A stretch of DNA of 64,000 bases, from assembly GCA_963277665.1 (NCBI GenBank), contig OY728136.1:1973270576-1973334575 (forward strand), written 5' to 3'. Below, piece by piece: positions 9,876-21,442 of the stretch (position 1 is its first letter; every line of letters starts with the position of its first letter). A program made the position numbers and the translations under genes. The notes below the pieces were generated by a model. It was not told where the DNA came from. It did no database searches and saw only the letters and a program-made list of their open reading frames with translations. The stretch comes from Viscum album. Lineage: Eukaryota > Streptophyta > Magnoliopsida > Santalales > Viscaceae.

Positions 9876-11785
9876 TTAATTTTCCATGTTAACAATACAA
9901 TAATTGTTATAAAAATATATATAATGAATAAATATGATATATATTACTTTAATATTATTCTTTTGATGATGGTAATATATCCTATTCACAATAACAGGGA
10001 CTTATATGACAAAACATGCCAAAAAAACTGAATTAGTTACCCCCCAAAAAAGTGTAATAATGAAATATTATAAACAAATGGGTGATAGGTTGATATAAGA
10101 GGATCATATATGATATAATAAATATGAATAGGGTTTTTTTATAAAATAATATCATTCTTTAAACCAATATGTATTATTTTGAGATATAGAGGAAGGAAAT
10201 TAGACCTAAGGCACAGTTCAATTTCACAATCTTGTTTTATTCAAGATTGTTTACATATAAGTATCTATTGGGGAATATTTCTTTTCCATGTAAATATTTC
10301 ATAAATATATATTAAAATTATTATAACTATTCATCTAAAAAATATTAATTCCATTTTTACCCATATGTAAATTTTTACTAAATGTATTACAGGGAAAAAT
10401 ATTCTCATTTTCCAAATGAGGTAATTTGTGCCTTTTTCAGAAAAAATATGAAAAGAAATTTTTTTAAAAATAATTATATGGAATGAAAGGATTGTTCACT
10501 TTCATGACACCATTATAAAATTAAATGATATTTATAATCATACAAGGTTCTTTTCAAAGTAAAATTTTTCTTCTATAATTGCATGGATTATAAAAAAATG
10601 ATTTAAAAATGAAAGAATATTTTCCATTAGAATTTTTTCATGTGGTCTTTCAAAATAATTTTCCATATAATACAAAATTATCATATGATATTTATGTTTA
10701 ACTTGGTATATGATAAATGTATACCATTATAAATCATTAATTTAATGTTTTATGTTTATGATGGAATGAGGTTTTTGAATTCTCTTTCTTTTCAATAAGT
10801 TTTGTAGTCAAAAAATGTTTATAAAACCCATTTCTTTTTCTGGGTTCTGATACGACGAATGAAACATGTTCTTATAGAACACACATATATATGTTTTTCA
10901 TTATTTTATGGTTGATAACTACATATAACTCTAATTAATTAGGTAAAAATTTATATCTCACAAGATGGATATGAATGTAATGGGAAGTATACTTAGTTCA
11001 GTAATAAATGGTTGGAACGAGGATTGAAATGAGTTCAGTAAAGTTCTTTTTCCACTATGATGGTATTGAAAGTGATCATTGACTAATATGATAATAATAT
11101 TCTATGATTATGTGTTTTCTATAGTTTCATGTTTTATATTATGCTACCACAAATTATTTCCATTGATTCTTTTAGATTTCATTTCTTTTGAAGTTATATG
11201 AGTTATTCCATGTCTTACTATCATGATACCTCTTATACATGAGATAATTTTAAAATGATATTTTCATTTTTTATGCCCTTATTATTATGTTATCTCTCTT
11301 AATAACCCATAGTTATCATTTTAGATCCACCTTTTCCTTTTTATTTTCCACAGGATATAAACTATGGTATTAAATAAAATTTTTCCAAAGGGGTTATATG
11401 TGTGAAGGAATAAGTGGGATATGATGTAGATGTTTTATGAATAAGTTGGTTCTATTTACAAGTTTCAGAGAAAATAATCCTATAACATTATTCTATGGTT
11501 ATGTAATGTTATTTTATAAACATTCATCAATTTAGATTAAATATCTATTTATAAAAATTACGGTATGTTGTATGTGGACTTTTATATTTCTTTTTATAGC
11601 TTACTACGATAGCCTCTGCTCTTAAAATTCATGCAAGAAAATGATACATGGGTTTACCAGATCAATCTACCTAATATCAATCCATTAAAATTTTTCCTTG
11701 AAAAATAATGGTGGTTTTATGTCTACATTCATGTGGGAAGAACCCTCAGCGATATGTAGGATAAATCGGGTGAAATCAAGTATAC

Positions 11786-11836
11786 GTTGTGTGTGAAATC
11801 GGTCTGTGGAGATCTCTCCAGACAAGACAACACACA
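11786..11836. other. Hairpin-forming segment
   Basis: GTTGTGTGT and ACACACA flank TGGAGA-TC-TCTCCA with a GTC/GAC extension, so the strand can fold into a nested stem of about 16 pairs with small bulges. It sits in a slightly GC-richer island in otherwise AT-rich relic DNA. Role unknown; possibly a retained LTR leader structure. Confidence 0.4.
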
Positions 11837-11949
11837 TTATTTACTTCTTTTTCATAGATAGTTGAACAGAATCTATGGGAGTGCATCCAATATAATATAT
11901 CCAAATATTATTATCTCCACTTTTTAATAATTTTTGTGACTCTTAATTG

Positions 11950-12570
11950 TTAGAGATGGTTATGGTGGGCATCGCCTATTATATAAGAAAACAACATCAA
12001 GCATTGACCCTATAGTATTCTAGAACAAACAATGCATGCCTTTGGGAATTTTCATTTCTATGGACTTACACACAATCCTAAACACCCTTCATTCCTTAGA
12101 CATGGTCCCTCTAAGTATATTTTACCACATTCCACTATGTGTAGCCCCCTATAGAAGGATATCTCACATGGTTTTACCCTCATCCCCCCTATATGTGTTT
12201 AAAGGATGGACTTGGTGGCTTCCCTTGTGTTTTATCATTTTTTTTTATTATGAATACTACTCATATATATAGAAATAATATAATTATAAAAAATAAATTC
12301 CAATACTACCTTAAATAATATTCGAATCCAACCATTATAAAATGAAATATCTCAAAATTGATTCTTCATATATATTTTACAACATTGAAATACTCAAACA
12401 TCTATTTCACATAGAATAGTAAATATGAAGTGTTTAATGATCATCATACATAAAACATAGAGGACAAATAAAGAGTAAAAAATACAATGTCATTATAAGA
12501 ATACACCAATATTTTCCAACCATCACCACATTGTCCACCAACAAATTTTAACTTACTGATAATAAATACA
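11950..12570 (-). repeat. Repeat shared with 48960-49590, probable copia-family LTR
   Basis: From about 12120 to 12570 this stretch is recognisably similar to about 49100-49590 (shared CCCCCTATATGTG, a GGATGGACTTGG / GGATAGACTTGG block, and ACATATAAA-rich tail ending AATAAATACA / AATAAATTCA). The position, about 620 bp beyond the end of the minus-strand copia RNase H at 13195, suits a 3' LTR of that old copia element. The ORF at 12036-12272 shows no family resemblance and I treat it as chance. Confidence 0.45.
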
Positions 12571-13194
12571 TCTGAAGTCTAAAAATATCCACCATTGAAT
12601 TGTTTTTATCAGTATCACCACATATTAATCATGTCATTATATAATTCTATCTTTATTCACCACATTTTCATTCAAATTTAAAGGGTATTTGGGATTTTCT
12701 GAGATCATGTTTCTTCTAAAAACAAGCTCTCCTCCCTTTAAAGATTATTTCTTGAACACTTCTAGGAATCGAAAGATATCACATGGTTCCCTTAATAAAG
12801 TGACATTTGTTAATAAACTCTCAGTTAATGTTGGATAAACGAATTTAAGAGATATAGAAACAAGGAGGTCAATAAAATACATAAAAAACATGTATTTTAG
12901 ATCATTTTTTAAGAATATCAATTTGTATTATAGTGTTTTAAAATAATCAGATTCATCAATGATATTATAAGTCCAACACATACATAAATAAACACATTGG
13001 AATCCTTAGGTACAAAATATGTACTTTTCCATTTTTCTCATCCTTGTATCATAAAATCTTCACTTTATGGGGTACAAAAAAATTTTCATCGTGGAACATA
13101 ATGAAATCCATGATGAATAACACAACTCCTTCAATTCCCTACATGTCAAATCGTGTAATTTAAAATTAGTGAATAAGTATGAACATATTTGAGG
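12571..13194. other. Non-coding AT-rich stretch
   Basis: No recognisable gene. It lies between the probable LTR repeat and the RNase H relic, so it is probably the 3' untranslated region of the old copia element. A purine-rich minus-strand run (around 12729-12745) could be an old polypurine tract, but I cannot tie it to a clean LTR edge. Confidence 0.35.
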
Positions 13195-13975
13195 TCATAA
13201 AGTTGTCGGAGAATGTGAAAATAGATGTTTTATCCTATGTTTGACAAACCCATCCATTGGAATAGATTTAGTGGAAATATCTATAACATAATATTTTAGA
13301 GAAATGTATTCTTGATTGATATCTTCACATGGTAAATTTTCTTTGATAAAGTGAAATTGGGTATCAATATTATTGGATCTTGAATATTGAACATGGTTTT
13401 TTGATAACCCTATTCCACTATGATTTTCAAAATAAATTTTCAATGCTTTCTCATTTTCAATATTAATATCTTCTAACTACACTTTCATCCAAATCATCTA
13501 TGTACATGATTTTATAGCTTTTATATAATCTTCCTCAACCATGCTAGTATAAACGAATTTTGTATCTTACTATACCAACTAACACAACCCTCCCCCATAA
13601 TTATGGTTCCACCTTAAGTTGTTCTTTAGTACATACAATCACCTTCCCAATCTCAATTAGTAGAACATGATAGTTTCAAATTTGTATAGTGAACTTACAG
13701 TAGCCCATAGTTTAAAGTACCTCTTATATATCGTATAAATCACTTATAATCCAACAAGTGATACTCTTTAGGGGGATTTGGAAATCTGTAACATAATGTA
13801 ATAGAATACATTATATTTGGCACTAAATCCATTAGAAAGAGGTGACATCTAATTATTCCTCTTAATTATTTTGGTTTTGCGCTACCGCTACTATCATATT
13901 TGTACAATTTATTTCTAAGAGTAATGATAGAAAGAACATATTTATCATTTTCGATTCTGAATTTTTAAAGAAACA
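13195..13975 (-). pseudogene. pol: Ty1/copia RNase H C-terminus (element 3, distal part)
   Basis: The open end (13195-13443) reads ENHSGIGLSKNHVQYSRSNN then IDTQFHFIKENL and YVIDISTKSI. This matches the copia RNase H tail CDNxSAIxLSKNPVxHSRxKHID...DIFTK. Farther upstream (about 13500-13560) VEEDYIKAIKSCT corresponds to the conserved AEAEYIAAxxC block, now separated by stops and a shifted frame. Copia element 2 inserted at 13976; the RT and integrase parts of the same old element continue at 23046 on the far side. Role when intact: removal of the RNA strand during reverse transcription. Confidence 0.75.
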
Positions 13976-15668
13976 TATTGGGAAAATATCCCTCAAGGTG
14001 TTTCTTTGGTATGTTTTCAGTGGGTTTGTGTTTGTTGAAAAAGTTAAATGACTACAAATGAGTACGGTTGGTGTTTTTTGAAGACATGTTTTTAAGGTGG
14101 TGTATTTTCCCAGTGTTTTCCATATTATTAGGCCTCAAAATTGTGATTTTGATGTTGGAAATGGAAGTATTTATTCATTTTAGTGAGTGGAATGATGAAC
14201 GTTGATGAAAATTAACAATGGATGAGAACCACATACCTCAATTCATGGATCGCATACCATATTCGAGGAATGGTATGTGGAGTGGCGGGAATGGTACACC
14301 AGAGCGGTTCTCCAAACCAAAAACAGTTCATGGTGGAAGGTGATGTGGTATGTGGATTTCATGTCATTGATGGAGGAGATCAACCATGTGAGAGCAAGGG
14401 CAGTACAAGGACCGTGTATGAAAAATGGTTCATAGGTGGCTTGTAGTTCGTGGAGGCAGAAGGATCGGTATGCGATGAAGGCTGGATTTAAGATTTGATA
14501 AATCTTAGATTAGTGGATTTTGTGGGTATCATTTCCCATATAGGAATTTCTAATCTCACCGATCACTATTAAAACTAAATATCATTAAAGAAAATATTTT
14601 TTCCGAGATTTTTTTAAAGTCAAAAGGTGGTTTGCGAGGATAAATTTTGTGAATGCTAAAGTGGTTTGCATGGATGAAATTCCATCAAAGGATTTATGCA
14701 GAGAGTTGTAACCCTCATAAGACATGATACATAGAGGTAGAAGGCATGGTACGTGGCCGGATAGTGAAGGCAGTCTGCGAAAAAAGAACAGTTCACTGAT
14801 ATAGGGTGAATCGTAGAGGAAATCTATGAACAATGAACGGTTTGTGGATATGAGGGGTTTTTCATAGGAGGTTAGCAGGACCGATAGGCATAGGAGTTAC
14901 ATTTTATCGAAGGTAGAGGCATTCGGAGAACAAAGGGAGGTTTGTAGATGCAGCAGAGGTATGTGAAGAAGGAGTTCGGAAAACCAAACTCAGAGCTTTG
15001 TACGTGAGAGAGTAGGTGGTTCATGATTTGCACCATGAAGCTCGTGAAGGATTCAAGTCGTTTTTTAATGTATTTCTCAGTACCTTGCAGTACTCAAATA
15101 GGTGGACTTCATCTATGGGTGAAAACGGAACCCTAAAAAATAATATACCTAAAGTTGAGGATGCAGTAATTCATGAAAATGAAGGGACCTACATGTCTAT
15201 AAATTGTGTTTGAACTACAAGTCCATAAACTGTATGTGGATTCCATTCCAAGAGAATTCTGTGAAAGAAGTGGAAGATGGTGTCCCTTTCTACCATAAGT
15301 GATCCAGAGAAAAAGGCATAGACAGTGACTCTTTGGAATGTCATGAAATGAACCTGATCCTTTTAAAGATAGTAATCCTGGGCACAGAAGATCTATCCCA
15401 AATATTGTACTCATTAGTGGTAATGAGCCTTAGTGAATTTGGTACATTGGTATATCATCGTTGTATGCTCCTTGAACGTAGCCCTATTTGGGTGAATGAA
15501 GATAAAAAAAATTATTCTGCATAATTTCCTATCTATTCGTATATTTCTATGGGAGTTAAAGATAATTGATTTTTTTATAACAGTGAAAGAAGATCTAAAG
15601 AGGTAGAAGTTTTAACCTGTCATACCCTGATTCCCCCCCTAGGGTATTCAACCTTATGGACCTAAAAA
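13976..15668 (+). repeat. 5' LTR of copia element 2
   Basis: It begins TATTGGGAAAATATCCCTCA, matching TGTTGGAAAAAAATCCTTCA at 21443 (the first dinucleotide has decayed from TG). It ends near CCTTATGGACCTAAAAAA, matching the right LTR end. A TATA-like TCTATAAATTG is at about 15197. Upstream it is rich in degenerate GGTTYGTGGA / GGTATGTGGA words, unlike the surrounding AT-rich DNA. The ORFs at 14222, 14585, 15016, 15133 and 15333 lie within it and are chance. Confidence 0.85.
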
Positions 15669-15669
15669 A

Positions 15670-15681
15670 TGGTATTAGAGG
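15670..15681 (+). other. Primer-binding site of copia element 2 (decayed)
   Basis: TGGTATTAGAGG matches the initiator tRNA-Met site TGGTATCAGAGC at 10 of 12 positions and lies directly after the LTR end. Confidence 0.75.
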
Positions 15682-16045
15682 TGAAGATTGAATGTTAATG
15701 GTAATTTCTTAAGAAGAAGAAATTGAGGTGGTCAATAAGAAAGGAATTTTGATCTTTGACTTAAATACTTTTCAACTATTGAAGAATCGTATGCAGCACT
15801 AGTTTTGATCTGTATGGATGGATGTCATCACTGTAACTACGCTGGGAATATCATCTCACATTAATGATGGTGCTTTATCATAAAATGAAAGATGAGAAAT
15901 AGATGTTGATGCTAAAGGGATCAATTATTTAGGGGGATCCCTATCAAATGAAATTTATACAAAGGTGATTTCCAATAAAACATTACATGCAATATGGTAA
16001 AAATTGAAGAATACTTATGAGGGAGACACAAAAGTCTAAGAAGAA

Positions 16046-16351
16046 ATGCTCCAATTTAAATGGAACAATTATGAGGATCTCAGAATGAATCATTATGAGA
16101 CTTTTGATGCATTATTTGATAGGATAAATATTATTTTGGATGAAATGTGGGGTCTTGGTGAAGTCATAGAAGATGTACAGACTGTGAAATGTATCTTGAG
16201 GAAACATCGACCACAGTTCAATCTGAATGTTTCAGTTTCGGAAGACAAAGACCCAACAGAGCTGACAGTGGATAACCTGCATAGTACCCTACTAGTATAT
16301 GAAATAATAAATGATGATAATGATTTCGTGGAAAACAAGAAGTATAAATAA
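16046..16351 (+). pseudogene. gag: Copia Gag (UBN2-type) fragment
   Basis: The 101 codons read like the central UBN2 region of copia Gag: FKWNNYEDLRMNHYETFDAL, then FDRINIILDEM, then VKCILRKHRPQFNLNVS and PTELTVDNLHSTLLVYEI. The capsid-like Gag would package the RNA. Gag sequence continues out of frame on both sides. Confidence 0.7.
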
Positions 16352-17412
16352 GAGGAATTCAAGGCCACGAAAAATATATCTATAAAAAATAATTTAGAAG
16401 AGGACAATATGGATAATGTCATGTCATTTATCTCCTAGAATATACAAAGGGGGAAAGGGATGTTCAAAGGTAAACTTTTATTTAAATTATTTTGATGGGG
16501 AATGATTGGGAATTTTGTAGAAATGTGTCCTAAGAAGTTTTATGATGAAAATGAATAGAATTATGAAATTACCCAAAAAATTATTCAACAAATGAGAAAG
16601 GTAGAAGAAGTACTATGAGAACATTATTCAAAAATAATAATTTGATTTCCCTATACTATAAAAGTTTAGAAAAATATGAGGCATGGGATTTGGAGGAATG
16701 TAAGGATCATAAAATTTATGCTTTTGTGGAAGTAGTCATAAATTCATTAACAGGGAATGAAAGTGACAGTGAAGAAGAATAAATTGACAGAAGAGTTGTT
16801 ATTCAGGCTAAATTGAAATCTTTACATGAAGAGGTAGATATTTTGAGAGCCCAAACAAAGAAAGATAGAAAATTTGTTCATAATTAAAAACTCTTTATGT
16901 AGTATTATATAGAATAGAATTATGAGTTGAATGATTAAATTTAAAATATTACGTCCTCACTGCAAGAAAGCTCAGAAAAGGTGGTTGAGTACTAAATCAA
17001 AATTTGAGAATTGAAAATAGAAATTGATAGTTTGACTAAAACTGGAAAAGATCAAATCAAACATATCGAACAACTAAAATAAGAAGTAATCAGTCTACGA
17101 TGAAAAATTGATCATCAAGATAAACTATTAACTCTCGATTCGACATCAGAAATGAAGAACATAGAAGAAACACATATGATGATATTTGATCATAGTGCTT
17201 CATCAGAATAGAAGAAACAATCAATTCTGAATGATAAGGATAGTATGGGGCTTGATCTAAAACAAAAAGAATTTATGGTTCAGGTAAGACCACAGGCACC
17301 CACTCCCTGGTTGAAGACTAATTTGGGTACGAAGCGGAATCTGAATATTTATAGGATATGAGGAACAACTATCGGTGCATCATTTCCACATAATAATGTA
17401 CCTCAAAAAATA

Positions 17413-17590
17413 TTCTATTGTTGTTGTAATATGGGACACTCTCAATTTGTATGTTCCATAGAAAAGAGGGGAAAAAGCGAAAAAAACCAACAACGGTGTT
17501 CATAAAATGCTCAAAATTCTAGGTCATCGTTTGATGGTAATTATTTTACGTGTCAATGAATTGGACATATGGAAAGATATTTTACGTCAC
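17413..17590 (+). pseudogene. gag: Two degraded CCHC zinc knuckles of copia element 2
   Basis: FYCCCNMGHSQFVC at about 17413-17455 and YFTCQ-stop-IGHMERYF at about 17542-17583 are recognisable nucleocapsid knuckles. The first Cys is lost in both (to Phe and to Tyr). In the second the last Cys is Phe and a TGA interrupts it. Neither could bind zinc normally. Confidence 0.6.
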
Positions 17591-17658
17591 CAATGTAGAG
17601 GAATTCCCTGAGGCAAACTGAATATGTTCATCATAAGAAGCCAAATGAATTTTCAAGT

Positions 17659-17910
17659 GTGCTGAAAATTCAAAATCAATTTGTAGCACTACAGGATGAA
17701 GCTGGATCCTCATATACTGAGACAGATCAAGATTATCATTCCATGTTATATATGAAGTCAAATACTAGGGTCAAAAATAAAAGGATAGAGAAGGCATTAC
17801 TTGTAGAAATTTCATTCAAGGAAACATATTTCACTTGGATATTGATCGTTGATAGTGTATGAACTTCCTATATGATGGGAAATAAATATTTTGTAACTGG
17901 AATCTGATAT
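17659..17910 (+). pseudogene. pol: Copia protease remnant
   Basis: TWILIVDSV followed by a stop and TSYMMGNKYF corresponds to the copia protease start W-(I/L)-DSG-xTSHMxGNK. The catalytic DSG is DSV and a TGA follows. The rest of the protease continues in other frames toward 18200. Confidence 0.5.
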
Positions 17911-18224
17911 GAGAAAGAGGTTATTATAATATTATCTATCTGAGAGGGATTTAAAATTACTGGTTTAGGAAATTCCATGTTTGGAGGAAAAGATATGAGA
18001 TGAGCAGATGTCTTGGTTATTGAGGGGCTTACCAAAACATTCTTAGTGATAGTCATTTATGTGACTTAGGGAATGCCATAAGCTTTTCTAAGAAATTATG
18101 TATCATCAAGGAAAATGATGGAGCTATCGTGTATCAAGGAAATTATACAAAAGGGAATCTATACCTCATGTGTGGAGAAGAATATATGTTCATTCTATCC
18201 AAGGATGAAGAAAATTTTTTATGA

Positions 18225-18330
18225 AATATGTATCTTGGCTATATAAGCCAAGAATCCTTGGATGATTTGGTAAAATGTGATGCTTCTCAAAATATCCTTA
18301 GATTATCATGTAATTTTATTCATAAATGGG
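18225..18330 (+). pseudogene. pol: Pre-integrase (zinc) domain remnant
   Basis: YLGYISQESLDDLVKC matches the RLGHxSxxSLxxLVK block of the copia GAG-pre-integrase domain, with the zinc-binding His replaced by Tyr. Confidence 0.5.
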
Positions 18331-18399
18331 ATGTCTACCATGAAAGGGAATATCATCCAAAATACATATAAGACAAAGGAGAAAAATTCAACAATATTT

Positions 18400-18849
18400 C
18401 ATGAGTTGGTGCATATTGATGTGTGTGGGTAAATTTCTTCAAGGGAAATTGATGGGGGGAGATATTATGTTCTATTAATTAATGACTATAAAATAATGGA
18501 ACTTTTTTCAATAATAACACACAAATATGAAGTGTTCAATTGCATTACAAGATATCAATGGGAATGTGAAATGTTTCTTCATTAGAAAATATGGACGTTT
18601 CGAATAGATAATGGAACAAAGTTCACAAATAGCCAAGTGGAAGATTATCTTGAGAAAAATGGGACCAGGCATCAAATTTCACTTGTAAGAACTCCACAGC
18701 AAAATGGAGTAGTTAAGAGAATAAATAAAATTTTGAACAACATGGCTAGAACAATTCTAATTGAGAAATATCATCCAGATAAGTTTTGGAAAGAGGTACT
18801 GATGAATGGAGTCTACACATCATATGGATCCTTATTGTGCCCAAAATAA
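18400..18849 (+). pseudogene. pol: Copia integrase core, catalytic Glu changed to Lys
   Basis: ELVHIDVCG (first Asp), FRIDNGTKFTNSQ (second Asp) and SLVRTPQQNGVVKRINKILN are the integrase core blocks. At 18715-18717 AAG encodes Lys where the DDE Glu (NGVVER) belongs. DKFWKEVLMNGVY continues the core. A copia integrase joins LTR ends to target DNA; without the Glu it could not. Confidence 0.8.
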
Positions 18850-19629
18850 GATAAGAATCCATATGTGCTATAGTATGGAAAGAATACATCATTGAAATAC
18901 TTTTTAATTTTAGGATTTAAGTGCTTCATTATTAATAAGGAGAAACATTTGAATTTTGAATCTCATGGATATGAATGAATATTTCTTGGCTACTCAAGAA
19001 AGCGAAATGAAAACAATTGCTTCAACAAAGGTCTAGGAAATAGTTGAAAATCATGATGTGACATTAGTGAGGAATGAAAAAAATCTTTAGTAGATACATG
19101 ATCAGACTTAGGAGGACAGTTATGAAGAGATGATATGGTCAGGAGACGCTCTAGATCCATTTGTTGATTCAGGAGAATACTCGGATGATGAGAAAAAATC
19201 AGTGTCTTCTTAGAGACCAGTGAGGAGAGCCGGAATTGATAGGTAGATCATAATTGGTGATCAAACAACAGAAGTTCAGATAAGGAGAATAAATAATCTA
19301 CAGAAAGAATCATACGTATTAGAATTTGAGCCTTAATGATTTAATGAAGTAGTTCGAGATGATAATTGGGTTCAGGTAATGAACGAAGAGCTTTACCAAA
19401 TTGATAAGAATTAGACATGCGAAATTGTTTCAAATCCATAAGACAAGAATGTCATAGGGACACAATGAGTCTTTCGAAACAAAATAAATGAAGATGGTGT
19501 TTTGATTAAAAAATCCACACTTGGGGTGCCAAGGGTTCTCTCAGATAGAGTTTATTGAATTTGATGAGATACATTCACCTATTGCAAGTCTAAAGACAAC
19601 CAGATTATTCTTGGTCGTAGTTGTGAAAT

Positions 19630-20250
19630 GAATGTTTAAGGTTTTCCAAATAGATGTCAAGTTTTCATTTCTAAATTGGGATCTAGAAAAATAATTTTAC
19701 ATTGATCAACCTAATGGTTTTTTCAATAATAAATATGATAATAGTGTCTTTCAAGTGAAGAAGGTTTTATATGGTCTAAAGAAAGCACCAAGAAAATGGT
19801 ATTAAAGGCTTGATCATTTTCTAAAGAAGCTAGGTTTTTAGTATGGTGGAGTTGATTAAAATTTGTATGTCAACAATTACAATAGTCAAAGGATGATTAT
19901 GCTAGTTTACGTCGATGAAAAAATATTTGGTCGAGCAGATTAAGAACAATGCAGAAAAATTTTTGAATACATGAAAAGATAGTTTGAACTGTTGTTGATT
20001 GGTGAGTTGATGTTTTTTCATGTCTTACAGGTTACACAAGGAAGGAATAGAATTTTTATTTCTCAATATAAATATTCTATGGAATTTTTGAGAAAGTTTG
20101 GAATGGGTAATCCAATAGAGAAGAAGAATCTAGTTGCAACCTAGATTAAACCATCCCAAGATGATGATGGAAAGGTAGTTAACAACACAGAATATAGAAA
20201 AATCATTGAAAGTTTTCTATACTTGATCACGACATGGCCTAAAATTGTAT
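19630..20250 (+). pseudogene. pol: Copia reverse transcriptase remnant (YVDE)
   Basis: FQIDVKFSFLNWDL, YIDQPNGFF, VFQVKKVLYGLKKAPRKWY, MLVYVDE (19908-19919), GELMFFHVLQVTQ and IFISQYKYSMEFL appear in the usual copia order. YVDE replaces the catalytic YVDD, and several TAG/TAA codons interrupt it. Confidence 0.85.
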
Positions 20251-20304
20251 TCGCCATATTCCAATAAGAAATATATCAAATAAATATCAAGTAAAATAAC
20301 ATGC

Positions 20305-20733
20305 TTGCAGTCAAAAGGATATATTAGTATATTAAAGGAATTGTTGAAATTTGGTTTTAGGTATAATAAAAAAACTCAGCTAGAGTTGTTGGGATATACA
20401 AGTGCAGATTGGGAAGGTTCAACGGATGATAGTAAATCAACAATAGGATATGCTTTCTATAATGGTGGATTGTATGTTTTTTGGTTAACCAAGAAACAAT
20501 ATTGCATTTCATTTATAAATATATAAGATTGATATATTGTGGCTACTCAAACTAACATAAAACTATTGTGGATAAAGCTACAACTTGAGGATATAGGAAT
20601 TAAAGTGAAATATTCGATCAGAATACATTCTAATTATTCAAGTGCGGTAAATATTATCAATGATCTAGTTCAACACTCAAGTAAAATGAAAATTAAAATC
20701 AAATATCATTTTTTCAAGGAGAATGTGGAGTAA
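20305..20733 (+). pseudogene. pol: Copia RNase H remnant
   Basis: LLGYTSADWEGSTDDSKSTI then GYAFYNGG and WLTKKQYCIS match the copia RNase H GYTDADWAG...RKSTSGYxFxLGG block. The first catalytic Asp is Ser. The second half, LLWIKLQLEDIGI and HSNYSSAVNIINDLVQHSSK, continues to 20733 after a stop. Confidence 0.8.
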
Positions 20734-20850
20734 GGTCTTGAGAAGTTGGTATATCTGTCTACAGAATAACAGGTTATAGATATTTTTACAAAGGACTTAT
20801 CAAACGAAGAATTTGAAATGCATCAGCTAGATTTAAGAGTCAATTTGGCT

Positions 20851-21429
20851 TCCCTTATATGAAAAACTATGGATGTCCAACCCCCTCTCCACGAGGAATA
20901 ATTTGTTTTCCCTAAATGTAATGATATGTTTTAATTACCCTGTTGCTGATAACCTTGAAGTGACCTTAAGGTTCATTCACAAAGGGGTAGAATGTGTGAA
21001 TATTCAAGGGAAGAAAAGACATGGGGAGATTTTGTTAAGTGGAGTAGTGAGATAAGGGGAGTTGAAGTTTAGCAGAATCTTGTTAGAGGGGCTATAACAA
21101 GGGGATATTAAAACTAATGATGCTAGAAGTGACCAATCAATGATTAGATATCACCATAGCTATGGATCATGATGAAAGTAGTTAATTGGTATCAGTGTAT
21201 CTATATGGTATCAGTAATTGATGATTAGCAATGAAGTGATTAATTTATGAACATTTTATTATACTTTTTATCTCAAACTGAGCATATATTATAGGGGATT
21301 AGAGTATGTCTTGATTAAATCCTTGATCTTTTTCTAAATCGGGTGATGTGAATGGTTGTTGAATTTGGAAGGGGTATTAATAAAGTATCAAAATGTCCAG
21401 AATTATTATGAGAAGAGTTATCAAAAAAC
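20851..21429. other. 3' untranslated region of copia element 2
   Basis: This 580-bp stretch between the RNase H end and the polypurine tract shows no domain match. The ORF at 20873-21055 is chance. Confidence 0.5.
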
Positions 21430-21442
21430 CCAAAGGGGAGAT
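21430..21442 (+). other. Polypurine tract of copia element 2
   Basis: CCAAAGGGGAGAT immediately precedes the TGTTGG start of the right LTR, the expected site of plus-strand priming. Confidence 0.8.

Larger units (their letters stand above)
8512..11900 (+). repeat. LTR D: relic of a related gypsy LTR interrupted by the chromovirus
   Basis: No coding sequence is visible. The stretch carries TATAAAAG at 9292, GAAGAAGAG|GTAATTTT at 9469 (177 bp on) and ACC-motifs at 9661 and 9853. This is the same arrangement as element 1 but on the plus strand, with TATA-to-donor and TATA-to-motif distances identical within 1 bp. Element 1 inserted about 780 bp upstream of this TATA, so the 5' end of LTR D lies left of the window. 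One AACCCATTTCTTTTTCTGGG unit near 10826 resembles the 50-bp tandem units of LTR units A and B. The downstream end is not fixed. Confidence 0.7.
15700..20850 (+). pseudogene. gag-pol: Copia element 2 gag-pol, heavily mutated
   Basis: The interior can be followed by short matches in all three frames from Gag at 16.0 kb to RNase H at 20.7 kb. The total span of about 5 kb is normal for a copia gag-pol. Frameshifts and stops break every domain. Individual domains are given as separate entries below. No open segment exceeds about 100 codons. Confidence 0.85.

Noticed and set aside
10030..10060. Possible third phased motif in LTR D (GTTACCCCCC, 186 bp after the second)
   Set aside because: Spacing fits but the core is too degraded to count; left out of the motif tally.
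12036..12272. 78-codon plus-strand ORF
   Set aside because: Lies within a repeat shared with 49 kb where the frame is not conserved; compositional chance.
14222..15524. Several 60-100 codon ORFs on both strands
   Set aside because: All fall inside the copia LTR, and the frames are not preserved in the other LTR copy.
16093..16422. 109-codon minus-strand ORF
   Set aside because: Antisense shadow of the copia Gag fragment at 16046-16351.
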